Below are positions 36,201 to 48,500 of a stretch of 64,000 nt of DNA, in pieces. How positions within the stretch are numbered: the first letter of the stretch is position 1; every line of letters begins with the position of its first letter. The notes beneath the pieces were generated by a model. That model made no database searches, was not told where the DNA came from, and saw only the letters and a list, made by a program, of their open reading frames with translations. Source of the DNA: Siniperca chuatsi (lineage: Eukaryota > Chordata > Actinopteri > Centrarchiformes > Sinipercidae); NCBI RefSeq assembly GCF_020085105.1, contig NC_058042.1:28601501-28665500 (forward strand), written 5' to 3'. The translations under genes and the position numbers were made by a program.

Positions 36201-39200
36201 TATTATGCCAATATCATCAGACTAAATTATCAAATGACTTTGATTACGTTAGCATAATCAGATATTACCCACTCACTCTAAACTAGCTTGTCGCTAAGTT
36301 TTAATATGTCGCTAGGCCTCCTAAAACTGTTGTTTTTGGAAGTTACAGCCTGGGATACTAAAGTGCTTCCTGTTAACATTGTTCATTGCTTTTCATTAGA
36401 CAGCGCCACAGATGTTTCATAGCAACCGATTCACACATTACTGACATAATGTGTAAATCTTGTGTAAGTCTTACTAGCTAAGACATTCCTGAAGTTTCAA
36501 TGGTATAACCCAATTTAGTAAATCAACCGATTGAAACTAGTTAGTAGTTTCAAAGAACTTTACACACAATTAATTATGTCAAGCTGGTGCAAACCAATCC
36601 AGAGGACCAAGTCTTCTGGTTTGTTTGGAGTAAATAGAGGAAAAGCTGGATAATTTGCATGAGCAGTGGCGAAAAAGAAAATCTCTAGAAACCTGCAAAA
36701 AGTCAATCAAAAGGATCTTGCTTGATTGACATGTGGTTTCTGGGGGTGTACAGTGAAAATACACTGCAGCAATGAATGCTAAGCACCAAAGATATTCTAG
36801 ATTAGCCCTTAAATAGCAGCAGGGAAGCATCATAAAACCACCTCATAATTTATGCATTTAATTGCAATTCCAGTTTTATTCCATAAATGCATTAGTCGCA
36901 TTGCAAGTTTAGCAATTTCCTTGAGATAGTTGGTTCAATCTCTGCAGCCACATCAAGCCTGGGATTTAAAACCAGAATGTTGTCTTCTTTGTCTCTAGCA
37001 CTGCTGTCTCCCACAATACACCTCCTACACCTTGTATTTTCACTCTATAGATTAAACAAATGCACCATTAAAGGTAAGTGCATCAACCCTCTTGTTTTTA
37101 ACAAAAGCGTTGGGAGCAATTCTGCTATCCAAGACTAAGGTTAAGATTAAACACATTTCCGCTCCCGTGAGTCTGGTGAACAGAGCATGAGCGTGAATCA
37201 GATAGGATCATTCCGCAGATCTACTTCATATTCTCAGTCAATGATCAGTGCTCCCCTTCCGCTCTGCACAGACGCTGTGATTTCATTTTCGCCAGGCCTT
37301 CCTCCTGCTACCACAGCCTGTCAGCGGCCTGAAGCGTGTCTGACAGCTCTGCACCAGGCGCTGCAGGCCGCCAGGCTCTCTGACTGCAGCAACATGCTCC
37401 ATATTAGCCTGGGAACACACACTGAATACAATCACCACAGGGTTCCTCATCAATCTCTCGCAATGCCTCATCCCAGGAGCCTGTTGTTAAGATGAAATGA
37501 GCGATGTGCAATCTGCCACATCGCCTGGCTACACACGAGGCCTGGGAAATAAGGTGAGGGGCTTTAATTTGCAGTTTAGTTGCCTGCACAGAAAGTGAGG
37601 AACAGACATTTTCAAGGTACATTTCCCAGTAAGTTGGGTCTATGCTGCATACAAATTTCAGTATCATTTTTTGCCATGTTTACTGTTGTGGTACAATATT
37701 TGGGAACAATTGAAGCTAGCATGCAACTGAAATAAAGGACACACCATCCGTAATACACAGTATATCCAATGCTCAACATTCTTATTTCTCCAACTGGTAT
37801 CGAACATAATTAAACAACTGACATGTGGTGCAGTCTCCCTCAAGTCAACTTCCAGACACTTGTAGTACCAATGCCAAGGTTCACTATCTGGTGACTCAGT
37901 CAGGTGGCTCACAATGGACCCATACTCTATTAGGACACACAATGTTGGTTATGTTCTTAATTTTTGCATTTGCCTAGAACGATCCAAGCCTTTTTCCCTA
38001 ATTTGTCCCAGTGGCTGGCTGATATTTCTGTCTGGTGCAGTGGTCTGCAACCATCTGCCATCAAGAGCCAAACATGCAGGATTTTCTTTTTAGCCAAGCA
38101 CAACAGCAGATAATTTCACTGATGAGTTCCTCTTCTCAGGGTAAAGATTGGAACTTTTTGACCGATGATTGTAATTAGCTAGTCTTTTAGGTTTCCAAAA
38201 GGCTGTCTGTTTGGGAGAAATGTGTTTGCTAAATCAGTTTTCAGCGATGCTAGCTGCATAGTCCAAGGGATGGCAATGTCAGGCTGTTGGTCGGTTCACC
38301 ACTTTGTTCCAGCTTGAAATATCTCAGCAATTTTTTATTTTTGAATGGATTGCTGTGGAATTTTGTACAGGCATTCATGGTACAAAGAGGATGAATTCTA
38401 TTGACTTTGGTGATCCCCTGATATGAGGTTTAAATTTCACCATGAGGTTGAAATTTGTGACTTTTGAATGACTTTGACAACTTTTGGGTGGATTGCCATG
38501 AAATCTGGTACAGACATTCATGTTCACCTTAGGATGAATTGTAATAACTCTGGTGATCCCATGACTTTTATGCTAGCGCCATTTTTCAGGTCAAAATTTT
38601 AATTTGTCCAATACTTTGGTTTCTAATTAAATACCTGCATAGTTAATGACATTCCCATCATCTTCAGGTGTACTTTGTGTTTGGTTCCAATTAGCAAACA
38701 TTAACATGCTAACAAACTAAACTAAGATGACATTGTAAACATTATACCTGCTAAACATCCGCATGTTAGCATTGTCAATGTGAGCATGCTTACGTTAGCA
38801 TTTAGCTCAGAGAACCGTTGTGCTTCGTACAGCTTCAGAGAGCCGCTAGTGTGGTTGTCAACTCTTAGTCTTGTTTAACTATTAAATATTATTTTACTAT
38901 TATTTAACTATTTTATCCACAGTAACAAAATTGATTGAAATTAAAAGTTTTTTTTCTAAAGGTGGTCTTCCCTCCCTTTGCTGTCACTTACCCAGCAATC
39001 CTTTGTCAGAGTTGGATATGCACATGTCCTTCTCAGCACTGGGCATGACGAAGCCCACCACGAAGCCGTCCACGCCGTCAGCCATTAGCGCCAGGCCCAG
39101 CACGAAGAACAGCATCCACTGGAAGCGTCCATGGCCGCAGTCCTCCATGATGGCCTCGTACTGCTCCGGCAGGTTTTCCTCCTCCTCTTCCTGCTGCCCA

Positions 39201-39469
39201 GTCTGACGGGCTTTCCTCCTGGCCTCCAACCGAGCCGCTCGCCGCGCCTCCTTGATCTCGTCGGGATGGGGGATGCCCTGGTACTCCCCCTCATACATCT
39301 GCTCATCATCGTCTGCGCCCTCGGTGGCATCGCTAGCTGCATCCTCATCCTGTGGAGGATAGCTTGTCTGGTAAGGGTAGCCGTCCTGACCTCCTCCATC
39401 CTGGGTGTAGGTGTATTCTCCACCCTCTGTCACCTGCTGGTTCACGTTGTTGTGATAGGGGTCATCCAT
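27118..39469 (-). CDS. sv2b: Synaptic vesicle glycoprotein 2 (SV2B-like), complete, 12 coding exons
   Basis: Twelve-pass MFS-fold glycoprotein of synaptic vesicles that modulates regulated exocytosis. Exons in transcript order: 39469-38992, 34097-33917, 32564-32413, 31942-31809, 31199-31110, 30530-30417, 30252-30164, 29899-29735, 29649-29516, 29233-29033, 28933-28774, 27301-27118. All junctions are in phase, giving 693 residues (human SV2B is 683). Seen: acidic cytoplasmic N-terminus with EGEYQGIPHPDE; CGHGRFQW before TM1; MFS motif GGLCDKMGRRK; KRGEHLSWL; MPESPRFLLE; a large luminal loop with phenylalanine pentapeptide repeats and N-glycosylation sequons; MDKIGR; VELYPS; and a PETRE-type C-terminus. 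The short N-terminus without the RGAKD block of SV2A/SV2C, and linkage to anpep/mesp, favour sv2b. TM1 reads DGVDGFVV where paralogues have DGVEVFVV. The promoter and any non-coding first exon were not located. Confidence 0.95.
27600..28500. repeat. Other repeat-like DNA in sv2b intron 11
   Basis: Non-coding DNA between exons 12 and 11. A patch around 28010-28070 and the 27820-27880 segment look like dispersed teleost repeats. No open frame with family features. Confidence 0.35.
28622..28764 (-). mobile_element. tRNA-derived SINE in sv2b intron 11, sense orientation
   Basis: On the - strand it starts GAGCACCTTGGTAGCC, a tRNA-like head with an A-box-like TGGTAGCCAAACGG. It continues through TGCATGTCATTCCCC and ends with a CAATAAAGGC(AAC)n tail. 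I recognise the family as common in teleosts. Its head begins only nine intronic bases after the exon 11 donor. A tail-only fragment of a similar element is near 27820-27880. Confidence 0.7.
29516..29649 (-). other. sv2b: sv2b exon 9: luminal pentapeptide-repeat coil
   Basis: Encodes most of the luminal loop 4 repeat, with phenylalanine or a similar residue every fifth position (FENIEIRSVKFEDSLFENC and onward) and a predicted N-glycan at ENCT. In the family this loop forms a right-handed quadrilateral beta helix. Neighbouring exons carry further sequons (NFS, NTT). Confidence 0.85.
30266..30296. repeat. (GACA)n microsatellite in sv2b intron 6
   Basis: About seven GACA units, starting only some 14 bases upstream of the exon 7 acceptor on the transcript strand, so the run lies in the polypyrimidine-tract region. 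Confidence 0.9.
32758..33065. repeat. Teleost MITE-like repeat in sv2b intron 2
   Basis: Begins AAAGGTTGGTTCACCCAAAT and carries ACTCAACAACAATG and CAGACCTTGCTGTGA blocks in the order I know from an abundant fish repeat. Non-coding; one end lies beside TTTTAA. Ends approximate. Confidence 0.5.
35265..35390 (+). mobile_element. SINE fragment, tRNA-related
   Basis: Reads GGGTGGCCTTGTGATTAGAA (A-box-like), then GGATCAACCCC (B-box-like), then AAGTGTCCTTGAGCA and a CACTGAATCCC end. This is the order seen in teleost tRNA-derived SINEs. Degenerate copy. Confidence 0.5.
35826..36604. mobile_element. Probable MITE with short inverted ends
   Basis: Left end GGAGCCGGTTGCACCAG; right end reverse-complements to GGATTGGTTTGCACCAG. 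Between them is AT-rich non-coding DNA. The inverted ends are short and imperfect, so this is tentative. Confidence 0.4.
38190..38880. repeat. Dispersed teleost repeat, GGATTGCCATGAA family
   Basis: Two internal copies of a roughly 110-base unit (near 38330-38420 and 38450-38560) with GGATTGCYRTGRAA, TACAGRCATTCATG, GGATGAATT and TGGTGATCCC blocks. They are followed by the TGTTAGCATTGTCAATGTGAGC tract usual at the other end of this repeat. Related fragment at 11228-11410. Confidence 0.65.
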
Positions 39470-42128
39470 GGTTCCTGCTGGGTGTAAGCGGAGCAGGACT
39501 GACGTTGCCTTGTAGCCGTTGTACTCTGAGGAAGCTCAAGTTGTCAGTTATAATGGCATAATCCTCCCAAGGAGCCGTGAGTTGCTCTCAGTGTTGCTGC
39601 AGTCTCCTGGATTCAAGGTGTCAAAAGGAAACTGCAGGTATTCTGTGGCTCAATCTTCTGAGGAGTCTAGGTCTCAAATTTAGGGCCTCAACGGCTGCAT
39701 TGAAAGACTATTACCTTTCTTGATTTGCACAGTGCTGCATGCCGAACCTAAAACACAATGCACACAACACATCACAAATAGTCTGTCAGCATAACAGCAA
39801 AGAAGAATGCACTTGTAGGGCAGAGACATTGCTATGCAACAGTCCCCTTTGGGACAGCTTGTGATCTGCCAAGTCAAGTCACAATTACAGCCTCAAAGGG
39901 CTTCATTCATATTATAAAAACATTAAGGACACATCATGACCTTTGAACCTCAACCAAGGACAAAGTCCTAGAAAACCTAGAGAAAATCTAGAAGTATGTG
40001 ATTTGCCTACAATATGTTATGTAATTATAAAAGACATTTCTTTATTGTTTATAATTCCACTTGCACAGTTTATGTTCACTGTCTTGTCTAGCTTTTTGTT
40101 ACTTTGCGTTAGTTCCCTTTCCTGTCATTCTAATCAGTTTTCTGTTATTTATTACCACTTGTAATGGACTTTAAGTCGTAAATAAATGCAGGGGATTATT
40201 CTTGTCAGAAATGAAAAGTGTCATTAGGCAGGAAAGAGCGGTTCAGAACTCCCAGTCTCCCTTGTAGGTTGCGTGTCCTTCCACACAACCAGATAATCTC
40301 ATCGTCTCCCTGCTCAAATGCTCTGACGCCATTTTGATCCATCACATAGCACTGCCACAACGATGACACATTCAGATCTATCTTGATTTTTATAGTGACC
40401 AGAGGCTAGAGGCACCAATAGGAAGACAATAACACAAATTACATTCCATTTTAGGAAGTTTGCTGGCTGTCACATGCATTACTGACATGATTAAATGACT
40501 TGCTCAGTGAAGTCAGGCACATATTCCTACAAAATCAAGCAATTGTTTGCCTATGGCTGGATCCTCTGATTGAATTTAGAGATAACAAATGATGACGTTT
40601 TGTAGAAACATTTTGGGACAGACAACCAAGCTGCATAGCTGAATGCCAAATACAGCACACAATTCATGAGAAGCTGACTCAAATTGTTAAACAGTAAAAT
40701 AAAACAAACCTTGATTTAACCTTCCTGCGCCCAGTCTGGTCCAACTGTGCACTCAGAGATGCTTTTGTAGTTTTTACTTCTCTCTGCTGCTACATTCACA
40801 CTGGGAGGTTCACAGGACAACTAGTCTTCAGAGCCTTGCTCAAGGGCACTTTGACAGTATTACCTTTAATGCTAGCCATGTAACTTTAACAGTGGAAATT
40901 ACAGAACAATGGTAAAAGCTAAAAAATGCTAATAATGGTAAATGCTAAAATGTAGTTGCAATAATTGCACAAGTAGAGAGAGTCATAAAGTGAGTAAACT
41001 GACTCATAATGTCAGTTACACAACAATATCTATCCAAACGTTTGCTAATATTAACTAACATTAACCGCCATACGCTACTGATCATACCAGACCAAGTAAG
41101 GCCGTAGCAGCAAAACCCCAGAATGTATTATGATGACCAAGGGTGTGTTTTATAGCTAAAGAATTCAAGTTTTCATCTGTTAGAAAAAAAGTGTTATTCC
41201 TTCTTTCAAAAGTTACATTGTCTCGCTATAAGAACGGGACATGTTTCTCTTACTTTTGACACACTACTGATTACCACTATTTCAAAACGCTTGCTCTTTT
41301 AGTGTAGCATCATTCCAGAATATCTCTAAAAGACTGAAATCTTTGCAAATATTAACATTTTATCTGTCAAGGACTCAAGTTACATAATAATGTTAAAACA
41401 TTCTATTTGTCAATAGTACAGATATTTTTAAAATTAATGGCATTTTGTGCCATTACATTTTTTTCCCCCAGAAATTTTTGGGGCGTCACTTTCTTCAAAT
41501 GGCTGTTACTTGCTCCATCCAGAAACAATTGTAGTTTTATCATCTGACAAGTGGATGGTTGGTTTGGTTTGGGTTGGTCTGTTCTGGTTTGGAGCCAGGA
41601 TGACGAATTTAATCCAGATTAAGATTTTTTTCATTTTGCCCTTGTTGCCTCACATTATTGTTTCATCACGAAAGTCATAGAGGTGGATGATAGCAGCAGT
41701 GGATTATGGGGTCTGGATTGAAGTACTGAAATGTATTTCCTGCTCTTGGATATGTAGTTTTAAAATGTATGCATTAATCATTTTTGTTGCCAGAAGTGAA
41801 TGAGTGGAATTGCAGCACCATGATGTGATCACGGTCAGCTGAGCGTCTCATGCTGGGTTTTTTTGCTCTTTCCTTCAGTAACGTGAATAATACATGAACA
41901 ATCCAGAAGAGAAAGTGAGAGGGTGGATGCTCACTCTGGTTGAGGAAAGCGGTGTTGCTTTCATCATCCTGCTGCAGCGGCTTTACTCACACAGCTGGCG
42001 CTTACATAACACTAAGGCTGCCTGTACTCACTCTTTTCCCCTCTGTCTCCCTCCCTCTCCCTTCTCTTCAAACTCATTGATCTGTGTTTGTGTTTATTAA
42101 TGTATCAACTTGACCCCCCTTACCCCTA

Positions 42129-42157
<29 letters not shown>
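42129..42157. repeat. (CA)n microsatellite
   Basis: Run of CA dinucleotides after CCCCTAA. Confidence 0.9.
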
Positions 42158-42159
<2 letters not shown>

Positions 42160-44082
42160 TTCAGATGTCGAATCAGCATTTATGCCTGTGCAGAGTTTGA
42201 ATAGGTCATGATCTGCCTTCCTCTGAGAGCGTCCCCGGTGTTGAAAAGTCAAAGAGCCCCTTTGCATCATGAAAATCGATGCGAGTCTGAGGTTTAACAG
42301 GAAGCAGAGAGGTCACAACATAATTTACAAAAAGCTATCTCAATTTCACAAGTGACCTTTTACCGCTCAGATCATTTATTAGTTCAGCTGAGCCAAACTC
42401 TGTCATCTTTGCTTCATCAGTTTCTGTAGCTTGTTCTACAGAGAGAAACGGAACCATACACACTTGTGGAGTTACATAATAATGCTGTGGTAACAGACTT
42501 TGGAGGAATAGCTGTATGCAGACACACAGTACAGTTGAGCTGCTCTGGGGCCAGCAGTTGAAGACTTTTTTCCAGGTATAGCCTCATTGTGTGGACAAAA
42601 TCATTATTAACTCTACAACCCACAGTTGTTTGCAGAATATGTTATCAATTATCTGCCACAGTAAGGGTTATAATTCATTTTTTAAACTCAGATGTGTCCA
42701 TTGTAATGAATGAATTTTGCATTTTATCCTTTTTCTTTGTTTCTTTTGTATTTGTTTTTTTTTTTTTTTTTTTTTTTGAGGACGTTTCAGTACCTCTGGG
42801 TGACTCCATTACACCTGCACTATTAGTTTCTCTCTCTCTTAGAACTGACTGAAAGAAAAAGGCCTCCCTACAACTACAATCCAGATGTTTGATCTGAACC
42901 TGACAACTGATTTGCTTTATCATACATGGGTAAATAATTCAGTGTTTGCACCCAACACCCCAATAGTTTTTTGGGGGATAAAAACATGCATTTTTTGCTT
43001 GAAAATTACCAAAATTGCATATGGTGTCATTAGCATACCTGTATAGCCTGATTTTCTCAATAAATATTGCTTGTCCAGTTGCAAAACCTACTGACCTTTT
43101 CTACCAGTTTGCACCACCAGGGCTCCACTAAGCAACCGGGTGAGAGGTTTGAGTGCCACTGAGATATTTCAAATGTACTGGGTTTAAAAAAAAAAAAAAA
43201 AGCATCTATTAGACCACATCTACTACATGTGTTGTATCTGTTGGTGGAATAACTCAACTGTCAAAGCAGTGAGTTCATTTTAATCTCAGCTCCTCTGCGA
43301 CCTCGAGAGGTCAAAGGACAATCCTCCGTGATTTCTGGGGACGACCTGTCTGCTGACCTGTCAGATACATTTATTAGGAACATGTTTGCATGAATTGCCA
43401 TTCTGGGCCTTCTCAAATATGTCACTTATGATATTTTCATGCCCATACCTTCGCTCCAAAAAATGCTACGTTGAATAGATCCCGATTACAGCGACAGTAG
43501 ATTCCTCCTGCATGCCACGTAAGACATTCAAACCAATATGAGAGTAATCGTTTTCCTACACATCTCTCTACACATCAAAATCAAATGCTGAAGCATTTGA
43601 CAAATGGTCCAATGTGCAGCAAAACATCTAAAGAGGGTGACTGAAGGTTGACGAAGTGAGAATTTATTCATGGATTGGATGTCCCTCATTAGATGTATGA
43701 ATTTTGTTATATACATGGTAATGTTGATGGCTGAAAAATAACTGTTGCTACATTTTGATGTTGTTGCAACAGATAAAACCTGAAAATAAATCATGGCGCC
43801 ACAGGTATTTTTTCAGTCTACATTATTTCTCAATTCCTCACAGATTTTTCTGACAAAAGAAGAAATTATATAGCACAATGCAGCAAACATTTAAGGAAAA
43901 AAAAGTTGTCTTACCACTTTTCGCATTCCCTTACTATAAAAATGACTTCTGAACAAATCAAACATAAATAAAAAATAGGTAAAGTCCAAGTAGCATTTTC
44001 ATATGTCCAAAGCCTACATGTCAGTTTATCCTAAGGCCGTGCTGCAGCTGAGGCTGAGGGATTAGGATCCAACCTCCCGATC

Positions 44083-44108
44083 CCCCCCACCCCCACCCCC
44101 ACCACCCA
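44083..44108 (-). other. G-quadruplex-forming tract
   Basis: The + strand has consecutive C runs (C7, C5, C5, C3) separated by single A or short spacers, giving four or more G runs with one- to three-base loops on the - strand. It sits in a C-rich patch that continues to about 44165. Confidence 0.55.
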
Positions 44109-45117
44109 TCCCTTTCCAGGGCTCATCCCCACAGGAAACTCCCCCGGAACCAACCCCCCCACCTCTGGGACCCAATGGTACAGTCCTTCGAGTGTAAATA
44201 GCAACAGGCTCTACTGACAGTGACTGCAAACTGTGGAGACACTCCACAGGATTTTGTGTGATACTCTTGATCTCTACAAACACTCTTCTACAGAGAGGTC
44301 AGAGGTCATTGTCAGCAGCCAGAACAGCAGCCCCGGAGCTGATAGAGATTCTGTATTTTTTTGCTCAAGGACACTTCAGCAGGGCAGATCTTTGTTGTCA
44401 TGGAGACTTGAATCTGGGCCTTCAGTGGTCTGCAATCATTGTCAAGAGATCTCCAAGAGTGTGTGCACGTTTTAACTACCAGTGTGTGATGGCATATTTG
44501 GATAATGGTTGTCTGTCTTTACAGCAGCTGGGATGAGACCTTTTGTCTGAGCGTCCTGAGTGAGACATCCTTGAGTGAGCATGTCCCTGAGGGAGACATC
44601 GACTCGCTACTGTAGCTGCTCATCCATCCCGAGTCACTCCAGATAAGCATATCGGCAAAAATGGCTAAAATATTCGTCTTCCCTTGAAGCAGGAAGGAAG
44701 GCCTGGTGGTTCATTTTGTTGGGTGTGGATGAGTGCAGAGGTGATTATGGATGTGTCTGAGTGGCCCCCACTGCCGGAGATGGATAATCATAGCTCTCCT
44801 ACACCACATATCATTCCTGTGGTTGAAAATATACGGACTGTGAGAGTAGAGAGGACTGACGCCACAGAGAGAACAGCAGTTACAGTTGGATGATATGGTG
44901 GATTGATGCCAGGGTCTTCCCAAATTATAGTATATTATGTAATATAAAAAGCTCTTAATATATGGATGTATTACTTAGGCCTCAAGAGGCCTCCGTTTCT
45001 GTCTCACTCGGCCAAAACATCTTTATGTAGTTTGTTTTTACTGGAGGTGTTTACACTGTCCTCCTGTAATGTGAAAGTGAATGAGTGAAAGAGTGTATGC
45101 TGTGTGGTGGACAATAC

Positions 45118-45290
45118 ATGGGTGGAATGTAATTAAGTATATTTACTCAAATACTGTAATTTTCTCAGGCACTTGTCTTGCTTATTCTTTTGTACTTTTA
45201 GTGAAGTATTTTTTTAATGCAGAGCTGTGTATTTTTTTACATTGTGGTATTTCTACTTTTACTTAAAAGTTGAAATAATTCTCTCATTTG
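45118..45290. repeat. Teleost 'ATTTACTCAAATACTGTA' repeat
   Basis: Contains TATTTACTCAAATACTGTAAT and the GTACTTTTAGTGAAGTA and TTTCTACTTTTACTT blocks of a very common fish interspersed repeat. Non-coding. Confidence 0.55.
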
Positions 45291-45379
45291 ATACTGGTGG
45301 TGGACATCATCATCTGATGCACCATGCAATAACCGAATGTATACAACTGCAGCATGGAAAGAGCCTTTTGCATCCTCTT

Positions 45380-45560
45380 CAGCAGTGGTTCCCAACCTTT
45401 TTGGCTTGTGACCCCTTAAAATGAGGAGATGTGTACTTGTGACCCCTCTGCACTGGTTGCAAGTGTCCACCAGTTGTGACCACTTTAACCAAAGAGTGTT
45501 TTTTTTTTCTGTATAATACAAATAAGATTAGAGGAAAGTCTGACAAAATAAACATAATTT
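45380..45560. mobile_element. hAT-like non-autonomous element end
   Basis: Starts CAGTGGTTCCCAACCTTTTTGG, a terminus typical of hAT-derived MITEs in vertebrates, followed by TGTGACCCCTTAAAATGAGG. The opposite inverted end was not found, so this is probably a truncated copy. Confidence 0.55.
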
Positions 45561-48500
45561 GATGTAGCACAAGTATGTATTTTCTGCTTTCCTATTCTGG
45601 TTATCATCTTGTGACCCTGCAGATTAGTTTCCATCAATACATGTTTAAAACGTCACTATTAAACATTTCTAATATATGGAATTCTATGTAGAAGACTACA
45701 TAGTGTGGCAGTTGTCCAGAAACAACATTTCATGCCATTATGTCATGTGCAATCTATTACAATTGCTTGATCATTACATTACACTGTGTGTTGCATTATG
45801 GGATAATTTTAGTCCACTATATACAGTAAAATATGATAATTGTCATTATATGGACAGCACTATAAAATGGTGCTATGTAGCAAATAGTGAATGATTTTGA
45901 CCCATTAAATAAGTTCTTCATTCATTACTGCGGCCAGTCTGCCAACTCATCCACCCCCACCATGGGACATGGTACGGCCTGCCATGGGACATCATTATAG
46001 AGAGTAGATGTCTTGCATAGAGGCAAAGCTGTCTAATCCGAAGGCCAGATAATTCGAGTGCAAAGAGGATTAGCTCCACCCCAGCAGAGCCATTGGCTAA
46101 ATTTAGCCCCAATACTCTCTGTTTTCACCAGTCTCCATTTAACCCCTCCTCCAAGCCCCACCCTTGGCTCCCTTCACCCATCCATCCAGGCACGCTGTCC
46201 ACCAATCACACGCTTTGGACCTCTCAAACTGAATAATCCAGTATCTAGGCCCAACAGTCATGTCCTGCATCCTGTAAACATTAATGATAAAAAGTGAAAT
46301 CACGTCACTGGGAGACCATTTTGATGTGATCACGCAGTTGTGAGTTACCCTGAGAGGGAAAGTTAGTGTTTGGCTGCTAAAATGCTATTCTCCCTGATGC
46401 CTCTGCCCTTCATCTGCAGAGCTTTGTCCTCTGGTGAACACATTGGGATTACAGTTGATGGTGCCTGATAGGCCTGCCTCAGGAGGAGGGGCCCAGCCGC
46501 CACAATCCCTGCAACGGCGAGCAGGCTGCATCGCAGAGGCGTCTCATGCAAACATCAAGGAAATGAATAGCTTCCAGGGGGAGGATTCTGGGAAAAAGTG
46601 ATAAACCTACTCCCTGTGTCCCTTTTCTTACTGGTCTAGCTTGAAACCTCTGCATGCTGCTTAACTTTATTATTTTCCTCCAGTGAACTCCATGACGAGT
46701 CCAGGGTCACATAGATGTTTGTTTCCTCTGGCTCCTGACATCATTGCAATTAGCTGCTTGTTGATGATCAGGGATTTAAAGCTTATTCTGCAGTCATTGA
46801 AATGCACGGAATTTAAAAGATAGTTTGGGTCGTACTGACTTGAAATGATTTACTTTCTCTTCTTTTCTTGTCTAACATGAACACTTGATAAATGTTGGTG
46901 TTGTTTGCTTTCAGTCAGATCTATCTGACTGAAAGCAGATAAATCTGAATTGTTTATAAGCCCCTCAGGGTTTGTGTATCGCCTACTCAAGTTTCAGTTC
47001 CCTTTCCTTTTTTTTTTAAGTGCCTCATCTTCTGTATGTGGGCACAAAATAACTTTAAGATAACAAGGCAGAGGAGAGACAGCGAGCAAAACCCTGCTGG
47101 CACAATTACTGCTACATAGTTTTGTTCAATTTTTTCTCCTTCAGACTGTGACTGGGCCTTAATGGAGTCAGTCACATTTTATAGGGTGGGTGTTTTTTTA
47201 AAAGCAGTTTTGGAGCATCTTGGTGGATCTCAGGGCTAGGGCAAGTCCTAGAACCATCCTAGACATTTTCTTGTGGCTCATTTCCCCTCTATCTCTTGTT
47301 TATCTGTCTGATGTGCACAGGGTAAAGAGTTAAAAATAACATTTGGTGATAAAATCTGTCACCGTCTCTGATGTGATTGATAATGCAAAGGATGGTACTT
47401 TATAGAGTAAGTGATTAACTTTATGACATTGTAGAGATGGTAATATATGAAATGTATTATTTTCCTCTCCCACACTGGGTAAACATTGTTTTATACAGTA
47501 TATTTAAAACCACTAGACTGACATCATACATAAAAATATTGACAGAGATGAAATTTGAGATTATGTGTCAGCAACAATAAGTCTGGCCCTCTCTGTTTAT
47601 TTCCCCATCTGTGCCTCTTTTAGAATTTTCTTTCTGAGGTCTCTGTACCTTCACTCCTCCTGTTTGCTCCTAATTAAAGAGGAGAGATCTGAGGGAGTTA
47701 ATCTGCTGGGCTTTGGTGAATGGAGGTGGGATGTGGAGGTGGGTGGGAGGCAGCGTGGGTCCGACCTCCCCACATCTCTCTCATTTGATTGGACACGCCA
47801 GCTCGGCTTAAGTCACCTGACCTGGTCTCTGGCGTGCATCCAGGACTGCATGCGTGAACACATACATGCATATGAAGACTTAGACAAAGACACAGGTTGG
47901 TAAACTTTGACCTAAAGTCAGGCAAAAGGCCGACTGTGAGGACACAATCATAATTTTACTACATTGAAAATCAATTGAACACACCATTCTTAGGTCTGAA
48001 AATGTTATTTTACCATTCAGGATGATTGGTGGAACATACACACACGCATTTTATGTGACAGTGATTTGTATTGTGGTGTGTTTGGACTCCACAAAGACAG
48101 TAAATCCCAGCTGATGGGATCAACTGGACTTACTGACCTGCAGCACTGCAGGCACTGACATCTTGTGGACATGACAGGGACTGAAATTATTCATAAATGC
48201 TGGTAATTACAAAAACATGATTGATTTATCTCATAGAGATCTGACCACTGATTGCTTTCTCTCTGTCTCTTCCTGAAAGTGTTTTTACTTTATGTTTAAG
48301 TAGCAATTGTAACTGTCAACATTATAATAACTGTTTTTAGTTGTTTAATATATCACAGTTTTCAGCAAACAGCTGGGTAATAAAAGCTTAAAGCTGCACC
48401 ATACCTCACCTTGATACACACATTAGTGCCAAAAACAATGTTTTGAGCACAGAGAAATTCTAATACTCAGCCAGTTTGTGGTTTATTATCATGGTTACAT

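Larger units (their letters stand above)
34730..38990. other. sv2b intron 1 interior, no exon found
   Basis: The 4.9-kb first intron contains a tRNA-related SINE piece (35265-35390), a probable MITE (35826-36604), a GC-richer non-repeat patch (37140-37560) and a dispersed repeat (38190-38880). No coding exon is seen. Confidence 0.55.

Noticed and set aside
39131..39487. 118-codon + strand frame over sv2b exon 1
   Set aside because: Antisense shadow of the SV2 N-terminus; the hydrophobic look comes from complementing charged codons.
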